Assembly: GCF_014651495.1 (NCBI RefSeq) | Contig: NZ_BMWZ01000009.1 | Location: 1 to 64,000 of the forward strand | Reading direction: 5' to 3' | DNA: 64,000 bases | Origin: Algibacter mikhailovii | Lineage (GTDB): Bacteria; Bacteroidota; Bacteroidia; Flavobacteriales; Flavobacteriaceae | Shown: positions 55,807-64,000 of the stretch, in pieces | Numbering within the stretch: the stretch's first letter is position 1 | How the letters are laid out: the number at the start of each line of letters is the position of its first letter | Translations under genes and position numbers: made by a program | The notes under the pieces: model-generated | Databases searched by the model: none | What the model was told of the DNA's origin: nothing | Seen by the model: the letters and a program-made list of their open reading frames with translations, nothing else

Positions 55807-55836
55807 TTGATTATAAAAACTAACGCTGTATATTTG
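55807..55836 (+). promoter_or_regulatory. Promoter of the LacI-family gene
   Basis: TTG (55807-55809), a 19-base spacer and TATATTTG (55829-55836) are an exact consensus match. The last two bases of the -7 word are the first two of operator O2. Confidence 0.75.
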
Positions 55837-55852
55837 CTTAAACGATTAAGCA
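55835..55852. promoter_or_regulatory. LacI-type operator O2
   Basis: TGCTTAAACGATTAAGCA is the exact reverse complement of O1. It lies between the rightward -7 word (55829-55836) and the leftward -7 word (55851-55858), touching both. A bound repressor would block both promoters. Confidence 0.8.
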
Positions 55853-55879
55853 AAAATATATAAAAAAATTGAATCACAA
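55851..55879 (-). promoter_or_regulatory. Candidate leftward promoter of kdgK-eda
   Basis: On the minus strand there is TTG (55877-55879), an 18-base spacer and TATTTTTG (55851-55858). It overlaps the start of the LacI gene and faces the rightward promoter. The transcript would run through O1 before reaching kdgK, giving a leader of about 130 bases. Confidence 0.5.
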
Positions 55880-56897
55880 AAAGAAAACCACCATAAAAGA
55901 TATTGCGAACGTTTTAAACATATCTCCAGCGGCGGTTTCTAAAGCGCTTCATGACGATTCTCGCATTAGCGCCAAAACCAAAAAAGCCGTAAGACAGGTT
56001 GCCAAAAACTTAAACTATCAGCCAAATCATCTTGCTAGTGCCTTACGAAGTGGAAAAAGTCATTTGGTTGGTGTTATTGTCCCCAGAACAAACAGTAACT
56101 TCTTTTCCTCTGTCATCGAAAATATGGAAGCCGTTTTAAATAAAGAAGGCTATAATATCATCATTACGCAATCAAACGAGTCTTACAAAAAAGAATGTGA
56201 TAGCATTGACACCTTATTATTTACACAAGTAGATGGAATCATTGCCTCGATGGCGAATGAAACCGTTAATCTAAAACATTACGAAAAAATTAAATCTAAA
56301 GGTATTCCTTTAATTCTATTTGATCGTGGTGAGAATGACTTGAATGTTGATTATATTGGTATTAATGACTACCATAGCAGCCATATGATCGTGGAACACT
56401 TGGTTAAACAGGGCTGTAAACGTATTGCTCACATTGCAGGTTTCAAGCGTACAAGAATTTTTAATAATAGAATAAGAGGTTATGTGGATGCCTTAAAAAA
56501 ACACGACCTGCCTTTAGATGAAGAACTTCTTATAGAAAGCAACCTTACCATTAAAGATGGTAGAGCTAAAATGACCCAGTTGCTTGAATTACCCAAAAGA
56601 CCTGACGCCGTTTATGTAGCAGGTGATTACGCCGCTCTGGGTGCTTTGCAGGTGCTGAATGAACAAAACATCAATATGCCCAATGATATTGCTCTCGTTG
56701 GTTTTGGCAATGAGCCTTTCACTTCAATGGTAACGCCCTCAATTACAAGTATCGAACAGCACAGTGCAGAAATAGGCAAGCAAGCTGCCAAAACCTTTTT
56801 AGAATACACCAAGAAAAAAAGCATCAAACAGCAGCTTAATAAAATTATTTTAGATGCCGAATTAGTTATTAGAGAGTCTTCAAGCCTAAAAAAGTAG
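55869..56897 (+). CDS. LacI-family transcriptional regulator
   Basis: This 342-residue protein is read from a TTG start (55869), which gives MNHKKKTTIKDIANVLNISP. No in-frame ATG lies nearby. The helix-turn-helix is KDIANVLNISPAAVSKALHD (10-29) and the hinge follows. A periplasmic-binding-protein-like sensor domain (about 60-338) includes VGVIVPRTNSNFFSSVIENM and PDAVYVAGDYAALGALQVLN. It probably represses kdgK-eda and itself through O1 and O2, responding to a sugar acid such as KDG or KDPG. The inducer is inferred from neighbours. Confidence 0.93.
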   Translation: MNHKKKTTIKDIANVLNISPAAVSKALHDDSRISAKTKKAVRQVAKNLNYQPNHLASALRSGKSHLVGVIVPRTNSNFFSSVIENMEAVLNKEGYNIIITQSNESYKKECDSIDTLLFTQVDGIIASMANETVNLKHYEKIKSKGIPLILFDRGENDLNVDYIGINDYHSSHMIVEHLVKQGCKRIAHIAGFKRTRIFNNRIRGYVDALKKHDLPLDEELLIESNLTIKDGRAKMTQLLELPKRPDAVYVAGDYAALGALQVLNEQNINMPNDIALVGFGNEPFTSMVTPSITSIEQHSAEIGKQAAKTFLEYTKKKSIKQQLNKIILDAELVIRESSSLKK

Positions 56898-57213
56898 CGC
56901 ATTCATAAATTAGCTGTTTATCCAAAAAAAAACTTCATCAAATAAAAAATCAAATAGTAGCTGAAATATAAATTCTCAGAACATGAAGCTCTAAATACAA
57001 CGGCGGAGGTTATAAAGCTGTACGAATCCTGCCTAATTTCTAATATAGAAGATTTAGCCCCTTTAAATTTAATGTCAGCCATATTATGACAAAAACTAAA
57101 ATTTTTAAAGGCAATCTTTTAAAAAGCTTATGAAAAGTCGATTTTCCCACGTATAATTGCCTTTAAAACCAAAGTTAATTATAACTTCGTAAAGTGATAT
57201 CAAATTATTCAAA
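56898..57213. other. 316-base gap with a long-looped inverted repeat ahead of the HtrA-like gene
   Basis: No gene or RNA is recognised. Perfect 12-base arms TTTAAAGGCAAT (57104-57115) and ATTGCCTTTAAA (57156-57167) enclose 40 bases. If transcribed, the 5' leader could fold; alternatively it could terminate transcription from the LacI gene. Confidence 0.4.
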
Positions 57214-58236
57214 ATGAAAAAAACGCTACTCTTACCTATTCTCCTTATTTTATTTAGTCCTACTATTCAAGCTCAAGACATTTCTAATATTTACGAAAAA
57301 GTGAGTCCTGCTGTTGTTGCCATTTTTACTGAAGAAAACACCATAATTACTGAAAGTTCTAACAATTCACAAACCGTAACTAGTGGTGGTTTGGGATCCG
57401 GATTCATGGTCTCTGATCAATTAGTTGTAACGGCTGCCCATGTTGTAAAAGCGCCAAAACGCCTGATGGTTCAATTTGCCGATGGCGAAGTAATTCCGGC
57501 CAAAGTAGTATCCTCTTACAAAACTGCGGACATAGCATTAATTGGATTAACAAGAAAAAGAGCCAATGCTGTAACCGTCAAATTTGGGGATTCTGATAAA
57601 ATGAAAATTGGTCAACAAGTTTTTGTAATTGGCGTACCCTTGGGTGTTGGGTTTTCAATGTCATCGGGCTATGTGAGTGGATTTAGAAGAGAAACCCTAG
57701 GAAAAAATCCTTTTACAAATACCGATTTTATTCAAACAGATGCAGCCATTAATCAAGGAAACTCTGGGGGCCCCATGTTTAACCTGAATGGAGAAGTTGT
57801 TGGTATTGTAAGTCATATTACCAGTAAAACTGGCGGATCTGATGGAATAGGATTTGCCTCTAGTTCAAATTTGGCCGCTAAATTATTATTGAACAATAAA
57901 ATGCCTTGGTTTGGTGCTGATTTATACTCTTTAAGTGGAAAAGAAGCTAAAATATTTAACCTTCCTCAGCCTAATGGTTTACTTGTACAACGTGTTGTTG
58001 TATCTTCAATTTTTGGAAGAATGGGTATTCGTGAAGGCGACACTGAAGTCTCTATAGGCAAACAAAAACTCATCATGGGAGGTGACATTATTCTTGCCTT
58101 TAATGGGATAGAATACAACACTGTAGACGAGACTTTGGTAAAAATAGCGGAGTTTGCAAACAACCTAGATAAAGATACTAAATTCGAAATAACGATATTG
58201 AGAGAAGGAAAAATTAAGATCTTAAAATCTAAATAA
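57214..58236 (+). CDS. HtrA/DegP-like serine protease
   Basis: This 340-residue secreted protease has a signal peptide (about 1-20, ending IQA). The trypsin-like domain has His76 (VVTAAHVVKA), Asp106 (KTADIALIGL) and Ser184 (INQGNSGGPMFN). One PDZ-like domain follows (about 240-335; GREGDTEVSIG region). Only one PDZ is present and there is no membrane anchor, so it is likely a periplasmic quality-control protease. It is followed 12 bases later by a barrel-protein gene, so they probably share a transcript. Confidence 0.92.
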   Translation: MKKTLLLPILLILFSPTIQAQDISNIYEKVSPAVVAIFTEENTIITESSNNSQTVTSGGLGSGFMVSDQLVVTAAHVVKAPKRLMVQFADGEVIPAKVVSSYKTADIALIGLTRKRANAVTVKFGDSDKMKIGQQVFVIGVPLGVGFSMSSGYVSGFRRETLGKNPFTNTDFIQTDAAINQGNSGGPMFNLNGEVVGIVSHITSKTGGSDGIGFASSSNLAAKLLLNNKMPWFGADLYSLSGKEAKIFNLPQPNGLLVQRVVVSSIFGRMGIREGDTEVSIGKQKLIMGGDIILAFNGIEYNTVDETLVKIAEFANNLDKDTKFEITILREGKIKILKSK

Positions 58237-58248
58237 GCCATTAAATTC

Positions 58249-59010
58249 ATGAAAATACCATATCTCAAAAAATTCCTTGTATTAGGAATTATGCTTTTTT
58301 CTATAAACATGCAATCTCAAGTACTTCTATCCCTCATTTTTGGAGATAAGCTGAATTCTGATGGTTTGGAGTTTGGATTAGAAGGAGGCATGAATTTTTC
58401 TAGCATATCTAATTTGGAGGGTGACCAACCATTATCAAAATTTAATTTGGGGTTTTATTTTGACATCCGATTAAAAGATCAATGGAATCTCTACACAGGA
58501 GTTTTGGTGAAATCTAAGTTAGGTGACAATGACTTATCCCAAAATGATCTTGATTTTTTAGAAATAATACCGGAACCTGAAGACGGTAAATACAGTCAAA
58601 ACATTGAGTATTTCTTAATTCCTGCTTTGATGAAGTATACCTTTAACAACAGAATATACGCCGAGGCTGGTCCACAAATTGGCTACATGCGTAAGGCCTG
58701 GGTTGAGTTTAACTCAGATGTTGGAGGTGTTGAAATAAGAAAGAAATTATCTAACTCAGTTAAACTAAATAAAATTGATGCTGGTTTAGCCTTTGGTGCA
58801 GGGTACAGATTACTTCCCAAAAACGGCATGACCGTAGGGGTTAGATACTATTTAGGCCTAGCCAATGTATACAAAGGCGATAATCGTTACAAACATAATA
58901 GCTTGTTTTTAAAAGTAAATATTCCTATTGGAGCTAAGAAAGCTAAAGAAAAAGCCGAAGAAAAAGAAAAAGGAATAACAAAAAAAGAGGAATCCTCTGC
59001 TAATGAGTAA
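58249..59010 (+). CDS. Small outer-membrane beta-barrel protein (PorT-like)
   Basis: This 253-residue protein has a signal peptide (about 1-24). A compact barrel of eight or so strands follows (FGLEGGMNFSSISNLEG, FYFDIRLKDQWNLYTGVLV, YAEAGPQIGYMRKAWVEF, MTVGVRYYLGLANVYKG). The tail is Lys/Glu-rich. This resembles the porin-family/PorT group of small barrels. It starts 12 bases after the HtrA-like gene, which suggests its quality control by that protease, as an inference. Confidence 0.75.
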   Translation: MKIPYLKKFLVLGIMLFSINMQSQVLLSLIFGDKLNSDGLEFGLEGGMNFSSISNLEGDQPLSKFNLGFYFDIRLKDQWNLYTGVLVKSKLGDNDLSQNDLDFLEIIPEPEDGKYSQNIEYFLIPALMKYTFNNRIYAEAGPQIGYMRKAWVEFNSDVGGVEIRKKLSNSVKLNKIDAGLAFGAGYRLLPKNGMTVGVRYYLGLANVYKGDNRYKHNSLFLKVNIPIGAKKAKEKAEEKEKGITKKEESSANE

Positions 59011-59226
59011 CAAAAAAACAATCGCAAAAAAGCAACTTAGAAGGCGTGATAATCTTAGGGGTAATTAAAGTAATTACTACTTTCTATTTCCTTTACTATT
59101 AAAAGCATAAATGGTTAATCTTAAAGGCCTATATACATGTATTTATTTTGAACTCTATGGGTAATGCTATGCTTTGGTTTTATATATTTACCAAAATATC
59201 AAAATTGTAATTAACAAAAACTTACT

Positions 59227-59913
59227 ATGAAAAAAACAACGCTTATTGTCGCCGTATTAATGATCATTTTTATAATTCAAAGTTGCGGAGGCGTAAAAGT
59301 AGTTACGGCATGGAAGGCTGAAGACTCAATAGTCGATTTGTTTAAGGAGAAAAAAATACTTGTTATTGCTAGAACCACAGATAATCAAGCACGTGTTGCT
59401 TTTGAACATGAATTTGCTGACGCCTTACGTAAAGGTGGGCTTCAGGCTATAGAAAGCTATACGCAAGCTCCTCAAATTCACCCAGAAAGAGAAATGACGG
59501 AAGAGCGTATGGAATTCATAAGAAGTATTTTAGATAGTGAGGGTTTTAACGCCATCTTGTTAACCGTTGTAAAAGACAAAAAACTTACTGAAACTACTAC
59601 TGAGAACGGTATTTATATGGGAGCTGGTTATGGTTATGGCTATCCAGGTTATTATGGTGGATTTCACAGTTACTACAGACATCCGTATGCATATGGACCA
59701 TACTATAGTTCTTTTGGAGGTTACATCCCTACTGGAACCACTACAAGTACAACGACGGAATACGTTTTAGAAACTGTAGCTTATAATCTTGATGAGGCTA
59801 CTGACAAACAGCTCGTGGCCGTAGTTACTACAGCATTAAAAAACCCAAAAGACGCATATAAAACTGCCGACAAAACTGTTTATAAAATACTAGAAAGTCT
59901 GCGAAAAGTATAA
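59227..59913 (+). CDS. GY-rich lipoprotein, DUF4136-like group
   Basis: This is a 228-residue lipoprotein (lipobox IQSC, Cys20) followed by GGVKVVTAWKAEDSIVDLFK. A Gly/Tyr-rich tract occurs at about 135-175 (GYGYGYPGYYGGFHSYYRHP), and a Thr-rich stretch leads to VLETVAYNLDEATDKQLVAV. The layout resembles the DUF4136 protein at 35692 but the sequence similarity is low by eye. It is likely an envelope lipoprotein. It stands 216 bases after the barrel gene. Confidence 0.6.
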   Translation: MKKTTLIVAVLMIIFIIQSCGGVKVVTAWKAEDSIVDLFKEKKILVIARTTDNQARVAFEHEFADALRKGGLQAIESYTQAPQIHPEREMTEERMEFIRSILDSEGFNAILLTVVKDKKLTETTTENGIYMGAGYGYGYPGYYGGFHSYYRHPYAYGPYYSSFGGYIPTGTTTSTTTEYVLETVAYNLDEATDKQLVAVVTTALKNPKDAYKTADKTVYKILESLRKV

Positions 59914-60045
59914 AGGACAATAATAATATTGAGCTGTTGGATTACTATAATAAACAAAGGCCATAGCCTTAGAGATCAAGTTAGTATTAAGGCAAACTCA
60001 TTACTGACTTATTATGTTAGCGTTTTGGATAAACTTAGGCATATA

Positions 60046-60981
60046 ATGACTAAAACAAATACGTATTTAAGAAACATCGCCCTAATAACTGCTTGCTTTG
60101 TAAGTTCTATTTTGACTCATAGCGCATTCGCTCAAGACCTTGAACCTAGAAGATGGAACGCCTTACCATTAGGAACGCAGGTTATTGGAGCCGGATATGC
60201 CTACACTACGGGAGATGTTTTATTAGATCCTGCGCTAAATCTTGAAGACGCGACGGTCGAAGCACATACTATCATAACGCAATATGTGCGTCCCTTAAAA
60301 CTAGGAACAAAATTTGCCCGTATTGATGTACGCCTACCTGCCAGTTTTGTGTACTGGCAAGGTATTCTAGATGGTGAATTTGCATCAACCAACCGAAATG
60401 GTTTGACAGATTCAAGAATACGATTGTCAGTGAATCTAATTGGACCTCCTGCCTCGGGGCCCAAAGAACTGATGCAATATTTCAAAGAAAACCCGGTAAA
60501 TACAACTGTTGGAGCTTCAATTGCTGTAACATTACCAACGGGCTTATACCATGCTGATAAATTATTAAACCTAGGACAGAATAGATTTGTCATTAGGCCA
60601 CAAGTTGGTGTACTACATAATTGGGGGCTATGGTCCTTTGAGTTTACAACATCAGTTATCTTCTTTACAAACAACACCAATTTCTTTGGCGGAAATACAA
60701 GATCCCAAAAACCAATGTTGGCCGCTCAAACCCATTTGATAAAACGATTTAACTCTAAAACATGGGCATCATTAAGCGTTGGTACTGGTACGGGTAGTAA
60801 ATCAACCATCAATAATGAATCTAAAGATGACCGAAGAAATGATGTTCTTGCATCGCTTTCTGCTGGCTATTCCATTTCAAAAAGACAATCTTTAAAGCTG
60901 GCTTACATATATTCTAGAACAACCCGCCTCATAGGAAGTAATACCGACTCCATTGCTTTGGGTTGGGCTTTATTACTTTAG
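60046..60981 (+). CDS. Outer-membrane transporter-like barrel protein (phenol-degradation MetA type)
   Basis: This protein of about 311 residues starts from the ATG at 60046 (TKTNTYLRNIALITACFVSS). The longer reading from 59929 adds 39 residues before the signal peptide and is unlikely. The signal peptide (ending AFA before QD) is followed by barrel strands such as TTVGASIAVTLPTGLYHADK and WGLWSFEFTTSVIFFTNNTN. These are characteristic of the MetA-pathway/transporter barrels found in many Gram-negative bacteria. It probably forms an outer-membrane channel. It lies just ahead of the arylsulfatase gene. Confidence 0.65.
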   Translation: MTKTNTYLRNIALITACFVSSILTHSAFAQDLEPRRWNALPLGTQVIGAGYAYTTGDVLLDPALNLEDATVEAHTIITQYVRPLKLGTKFARIDVRLPASFVYWQGILDGEFASTNRNGLTDSRIRLSVNLIGPPASGPKELMQYFKENPVNTTVGASIAVTLPTGLYHADKLLNLGQNRFVIRPQVGVLHNWGLWSFEFTTSVIFFTNNTNFFGGNTRSQKPMLAAQTHLIKRFNSKTWASLSVGTGTGSKSTINNESKDDRRNDVLASLSAGYSISKRQSLKLAYIYSRTTRLIGSNTDSIALGWALLL

Positions 60982-61095
60982 GTTTATAAAGTATTCCCAT
61001 TCTTTTTTTTTTAAAATTTTATAGAAGCTTGAATAAAATCTGCTAACGATATTCGTATCTTTAGCTATATTAATCTATTCACTAAAAATCACGTT

Positions 61096-62604
61096 ATGAA
61101 GTTAAAAGTATTATTTCTATGCTGTGTTTTCGTTACAGGGCTCAATTTTTCTCAAAACAAAAAACCCAATATCCTAGTGATATGGGGAGATGATATTGGA
61201 TGGGGAAACATCAGTAAATACAACCATGGTATGATGGGCTACCAAACACCAAACATTGACCGTATTGGAAATGAAGGTGCCATGTTTACTGATTGGTACT
61301 CACAACAGTCTTGTACCGCTGGTAGAGCAGCCTTTATTTTAGGGCAACATCCATTTAGAACAGGATTACTAACCATTGGTATGCCAGGTTCTAAACAAGG
61401 GATTCAAGACAGCCAACCTACTATTGCAGAATTGCTTAAACCGCAAGGTTATACCTCTGGGCAATTTGGTAAAAACCATTTAGGAGACCGCGATGAGCAC
61501 CTGCCAACAAACCATGGATTTGATGAGTTTTATGGTAATTTATATCATTTAAATGCCGAGGAAGAGCCTGAATCTTATTACTATCCAAAAGACCCAGAGT
61601 TTCATGAAAAATTCGGACCTAGAGGTGTAATACACTCTTATTCAGATGGCAAAGTAGAAGATACTGGTCCTTTGACTAGAAAGCGTATGGAAACTGCAGA
61701 CGACGAGTTTACAGATGCGGCCATTAGCTTTATTGAAAAAGCTCATAAGGCAGGAAAACCGTTCTTTGTATGGTTAAGTGCCACCCGTATGCACGTATGG
61801 ACTCATTTAAAAGAGGAAAGTGAAGGTGTAACAGGTATTGGCCTTTATCCTGATGGCATGGTTGAACACGACAAAGCTATTGGAAGAGTTCTAGCTAAAT
61901 TAGAAGAACTAAAAATAATTGACAACACAATTATCATGTATTCTACTGATAATGGTGCTGAAAAATTCACATGGCCTGATGGCGGAACAACACCTTTCGC
62001 AGGAGAAAAAGGCACTACTTGGGAGGGCGGTTTTAGAGCGCCTTCGTTAATAAGATGGCCTGGAGTTATCAAACCAGGTACTATATTTAATGACATCCAC
62101 TCACATGAAGATATGATGCCTACCCTACTCGCTGCAGCAGGAGTTCCAGACATCAAAGAAAAACTACTTAAGGGATATAATGCAAACGGCAAGACCTTTA
62201 AAGTACACTTAGATGGCTATAATATGATGCCTTACTGGAAAGGTGATGTTGAAGAAGCACCTAGAAAAGAAATCTTTTATTTTGATGCTGGTGGCAATCT
62301 GAATGCCTTAAGGTACAATAACTGGAAAATTCATTTCACTATTATGGAAGGCGCTATTAACGAAGCATACCGTAAAACACCATCATGGCCTATTGTAATT
62401 AATTTAAGAGCAGACCCATTTGAAGTGTCGTGGAAGTCTTCCATGTATACAAGATGGTATGCAGATAACATGTGGCTTTTTGTTCCTGCACAAGCCTATG
62501 TTGGCAAGTTTCTTGAAACATTTAAGGAGTATCCTCCTGTTCAAGGCAGTTCTTTAGGGATAGACAAAGTAGTTCAATCACTTACAGCAAGACCACAAAA
62601 CTAA
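61096..62604 (+). CDS. Arylsulfatase
   Basis: This 502-residue secreted sulfatase has a signal peptide (about 1-20). The active-site motif C73-TAGR (QSCTAGRAAFILGQHP) places the Cys that becomes formylglycine; Ala and Gly at positions +2 and +3 are tolerated variants of the usual C-x-P/A-x-R core. Metal-binding Asp32 and Asp33 (VIWGDDIGWGN) and the STDNGAEKF motif are present. It removes sulfate from an organic or polysaccharide ester. No formylglycine-generating enzyme is in the window. It is followed by a terminator and then a HAD gene. Confidence 0.93.
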   Translation: MKLKVLFLCCVFVTGLNFSQNKKPNILVIWGDDIGWGNISKYNHGMMGYQTPNIDRIGNEGAMFTDWYSQQSCTAGRAAFILGQHPFRTGLLTIGMPGSKQGIQDSQPTIAELLKPQGYTSGQFGKNHLGDRDEHLPTNHGFDEFYGNLYHLNAEEEPESYYYPKDPEFHEKFGPRGVIHSYSDGKVEDTGPLTRKRMETADDEFTDAAISFIEKAHKAGKPFFVWLSATRMHVWTHLKEESEGVTGIGLYPDGMVEHDKAIGRVLAKLEELKIIDNTIIMYSTDNGAEKFTWPDGGTTPFAGEKGTTWEGGFRAPSLIRWPGVIKPGTIFNDIHSHEDMMPTLLAAAGVPDIKEKLLKGYNANGKTFKVHLDGYNMMPYWKGDVEEAPRKEIFYFDAGGNLNALRYNNWKIHFTIMEGAINEAYRKTPSWPIVINLRADPFEVSWKSSMYTRWYADNMWLFVPAQAYVGKFLETFKEYPPVQGSSLGIDKVVQSLTARPQN

Positions 62605-62611
62605 TAATTAA

Positions 62612-62645
62612 AACAACCTCATTGCCTATGCAATGAGGTTGTTCT
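62612..62645 (+). terminator. Rho-independent terminator after the arylsulfatase gene
   Basis: AACAACCTCATTGC (62612-62625) and GCAATGAGGTTGTT (62630-62643) form a perfect 14-base stem with a 4-base loop, followed by a T-rich tail. Confidence 0.92.
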
Positions 62646-62665
62646 TATTAAAATGACATGCAATA

Positions 62666-63700
62666 ATGTATACCATAAATAAATCAATTGTTTTAGTACT
62701 CGCTATAATTCTATCATTTATTACAAGTTGTAATACCGAAAAAAACAAACCTATTCAGTCTGAAGACATTCAGGAAATAGTTGACCCACTTCCTTCTTGG
62801 AATGACGTTACCTCAAAACAGAATATTATAGCATTTGTCTCTGATGTAACCAATAAGGATAGCGAAAATTTCATCCCTGTAAAAGATCGTATTTCCACTT
62901 TTGATAACGATGGAAACCTTTGGAGTGAGCAACCCGCCTATTTTCAATTGTTCTTCGCCATGGATAGAGTAAAAGCCTTGGCTAACGAGCATCCAGAATG
63001 GAAAAACAAACAACCCTTTAAGGCCGTGCTAGAGAACGACATGAAAACCTTATTACAACAAGGAGAACATGGCATCTCTACACTAGTAGTAGAAAGTCAT
63101 GCAGGCATGTCTACTGAGGCCTTTGAAACCATAGTTCAAGACTGGGTAAAAACAGCCAAACACCCCACAAAAGGTGTTGGATTTGATAAATTGGTTTATC
63201 AACCTATGTTAGAGTTGTTAGATTATTTAAGAGCTAACGATTTTCAAACCTATATTGTTTCTGGTGGTGGTGTCGATTTCATGAGAGCATTTGTAACCGA
63301 AATCTATGGAATTCCAAAAGAAAAAATAATTGGCAGCCGATTAAAAACAGAATATAAATATAATGATGGAGATCCTAAAATTATGCGTTTAGCTGAGTTT
63401 GATTTTATTGATGATAAAGAAGGAAAACCCATTAACATTAATACCATTATTGGTAAAAAACCGGTTTTTGCATCAGGAAATTCAGATGGCGATTTACCAA
63501 TGCTACAATATGCCGCTTCTAATAACTACAAGAGTTTTATGCTTTATGTGCATCATACGGATGCAGAACGGGAATGGGCGTATGACAGAGAATCTCATAT
63601 TGGTAAATTAGATAAAGGACTAGACCAAGCTTTAAAAGATGGATGGACGGTAATAGACATGAAAAACGACTGGAAGGTTATTTATCCGTTTGAAAAATAA
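62666..63700 (+). CDS. HAD-superfamily phosphatase lipoprotein
   Basis: This is a 344-residue lipoprotein (lipobox ITSC, Cys22). The HAD nucleophile motif is TFDNDGNLW, with Asp80 as nucleophile and Asp82 as acid. GGGVDFMRAF and the acidic motif SGNSDGDLPML near 270-280 bind magnesium. It is probably a periplasmic or surface phosphatase. It follows the arylsulfatase terminator, so it starts a new transcript with the MoxR gene only 31 bases beyond. Its substrate is unknown. Confidence 0.85.
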   Translation: MYTINKSIVLVLAIILSFITSCNTEKNKPIQSEDIQEIVDPLPSWNDVTSKQNIIAFVSDVTNKDSENFIPVKDRISTFDNDGNLWSEQPAYFQLFFAMDRVKALANEHPEWKNKQPFKAVLENDMKTLLQQGEHGISTLVVESHAGMSTEAFETIVQDWVKTAKHPTKGVGFDKLVYQPMLELLDYLRANDFQTYIVSGGGVDFMRAFVTEIYGIPKEKIIGSRLKTEYKYNDGDPKIMRLAEFDFIDDKEGKPININTIIGKKPVFASGNSDGDLPMLQYAASNNYKSFMLYVHHTDAEREWAYDRESHIGKLDKGLDQALKDGWTVIDMKNDWKVIYPFEK

Positions 63701-63731
63701 ATAGAAGTAAGAATCAAATTATTAAAGTTTT

Positions 63732-64000
63732 ATGACACCATTTGAATCGATTACCACACTAAAAGAACAAATGTCTAAATCAATCATTGGACAGGAACAA
63801 CTCATTGACAGAATTATTCTTGTTCTACTTGCCGATGGCAATATGCTATTAGAGGGTTTACCCGGTTTGGCAAAAACTAGAGCTATAAATGCTTTAGCCA
63901 AAAATTTAGATTGTGGTTTGAGTAGAATACAATTCACGCCTGATTTATTACCATCGGATATTACGGGTACTGAGATTTATCTACCAAGTGAAAAGGAAAA
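63732..64000 (+). CDS. MoxR-family AAA ATPase (partial, runs off the right edge)
   Basis: This gene begins at 63732 (MTPFESITTLKEQMSKSIIG) and continues past the window; 89 complete codons are visible. LLEGLPGLAKTRAINALAKN is the Walker A region and FTPDLLPSDITGTEIYLPSE is typical of MoxR ATPases. MoxR proteins are usually encoded ahead of DUF58 and von Willebrand A-type proteins and help insert metals or assemble complexes. It is on the same strand as the HAD gene, 31 bases away. Confidence 0.9.
   Translation, partial: MTPFESITTLKEQMSKSIIGQEQLIDRIILVLLADGNMLLEGLPGLAKTRAINALAKNLDCGLSRIQFTPDLLPSDITGTEIYLPSEKE

Noticed and set aside
63722-63937. Minus-strand reading frame at the right edge
   Set aside because: It lies antisense to the MoxR gene, whose Walker A region is clear on the plus strand.
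1-64000. CRISPR array, prophage, insertion sequence or tRNA gene
   Set aside because: I found no spaced direct repeats, integrase or transposase genes, terminal inverted repeats or tRNA-like cloverleaf in the window by eye. A dedicated tRNA search could still detect one.

Overview
The window is chromosomal DNA from a member of the Bacteroidota, most likely a marine-type Flavobacteriaceae. The evidence is the low G+C content, the SusC/SusD pair, many lipoproteins with a typical lipobox, Bacteroidota-only families (GSCFA, DUF4302, DUF5522, putative porin, DUF4230) and promoters of the Bacteroidota form TTG-N17..23-TAnnTTTG. I see no phage, insertion sequence, CRISPR array or tRNA. Almost every gene looks intact, and the last one runs off the right edge.

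Layout. 1-605 is a gene-free, AT-rich stretch with three tandem leftward promoters and a leader that probably feeds an rRNA operon lying off the left edge. 606-9866 (minus) carries a putative porin and a four-gene TonB uptake operon: SusC, SusD, a HExxH metallohydrolase lipoprotein and a DUF4302 lipoprotein. 10097-15479 (plus) holds rnhB, a large lipoprotein, an OmpA protein and a TapB-like protein. 15600-22174 has a nucleoid-associated protein, a divergent MocR regulator/flavin oxidoreductase pair, DUF2490, polyphosphate kinase 2, an SBF-type transporter and DUF3124. 22337-25226 (minus) has YitT, lipB with its partner lipoprotein, and a Pmp3/YqaE peptide. 25457-32092 (plus) has lysS, a large MG2/TonB-plug protein, a beta-barrel candidate and a small secreted protein.

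32161-35175 (minus) is an operon of a PLP enzyme, a LysM glucosaminidase and hemL. 35413-39340 has a 54-residue DUF5522 protein, DUF4136, a bestrophin and a long aromatic amino acid hydroxylase. 39393-45255 has an enoyl-CoA hydratase, a rhodanese, DUF4230, and the GSCFA-alaS pair. 45478-48735 (plus) has an M23 peptidase/MerR pair and the LemA-TPM-TPM cluster. 48756-53765 has DUF6786, the GTPases Der and Era, and an FKBP isomerase. 53910-56897 is a small sugar-acid regulon: kdgK and eda diverge from a LacI-type regulator, and two operator copies lie between them. 57214-64000 (plus) has an HtrA-like protease, a barrel protein, a GY-rich lipoprotein, an outer-membrane transporter-like protein, an arylsulfatase, a HAD phosphatase and the start of a MoxR ATPase.

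The genes fall into three themes: housekeeping (lysS, alaS, der, era, rnhB, hemL, lipB); envelope building and nutrient capture (SusCD, porin, OmpA, M23, glucosaminidase, sulfatase); and sugar-acid catabolism (kdgK, eda, LacI). The strongest unexplained signals are the twin LacI operators with face-to-face promoters, the SusCD-metallohydrolase-DUF4302 locus, the isolated TonB-plug protein with a barrel neighbour, and several perfect inverted repeats between genes.
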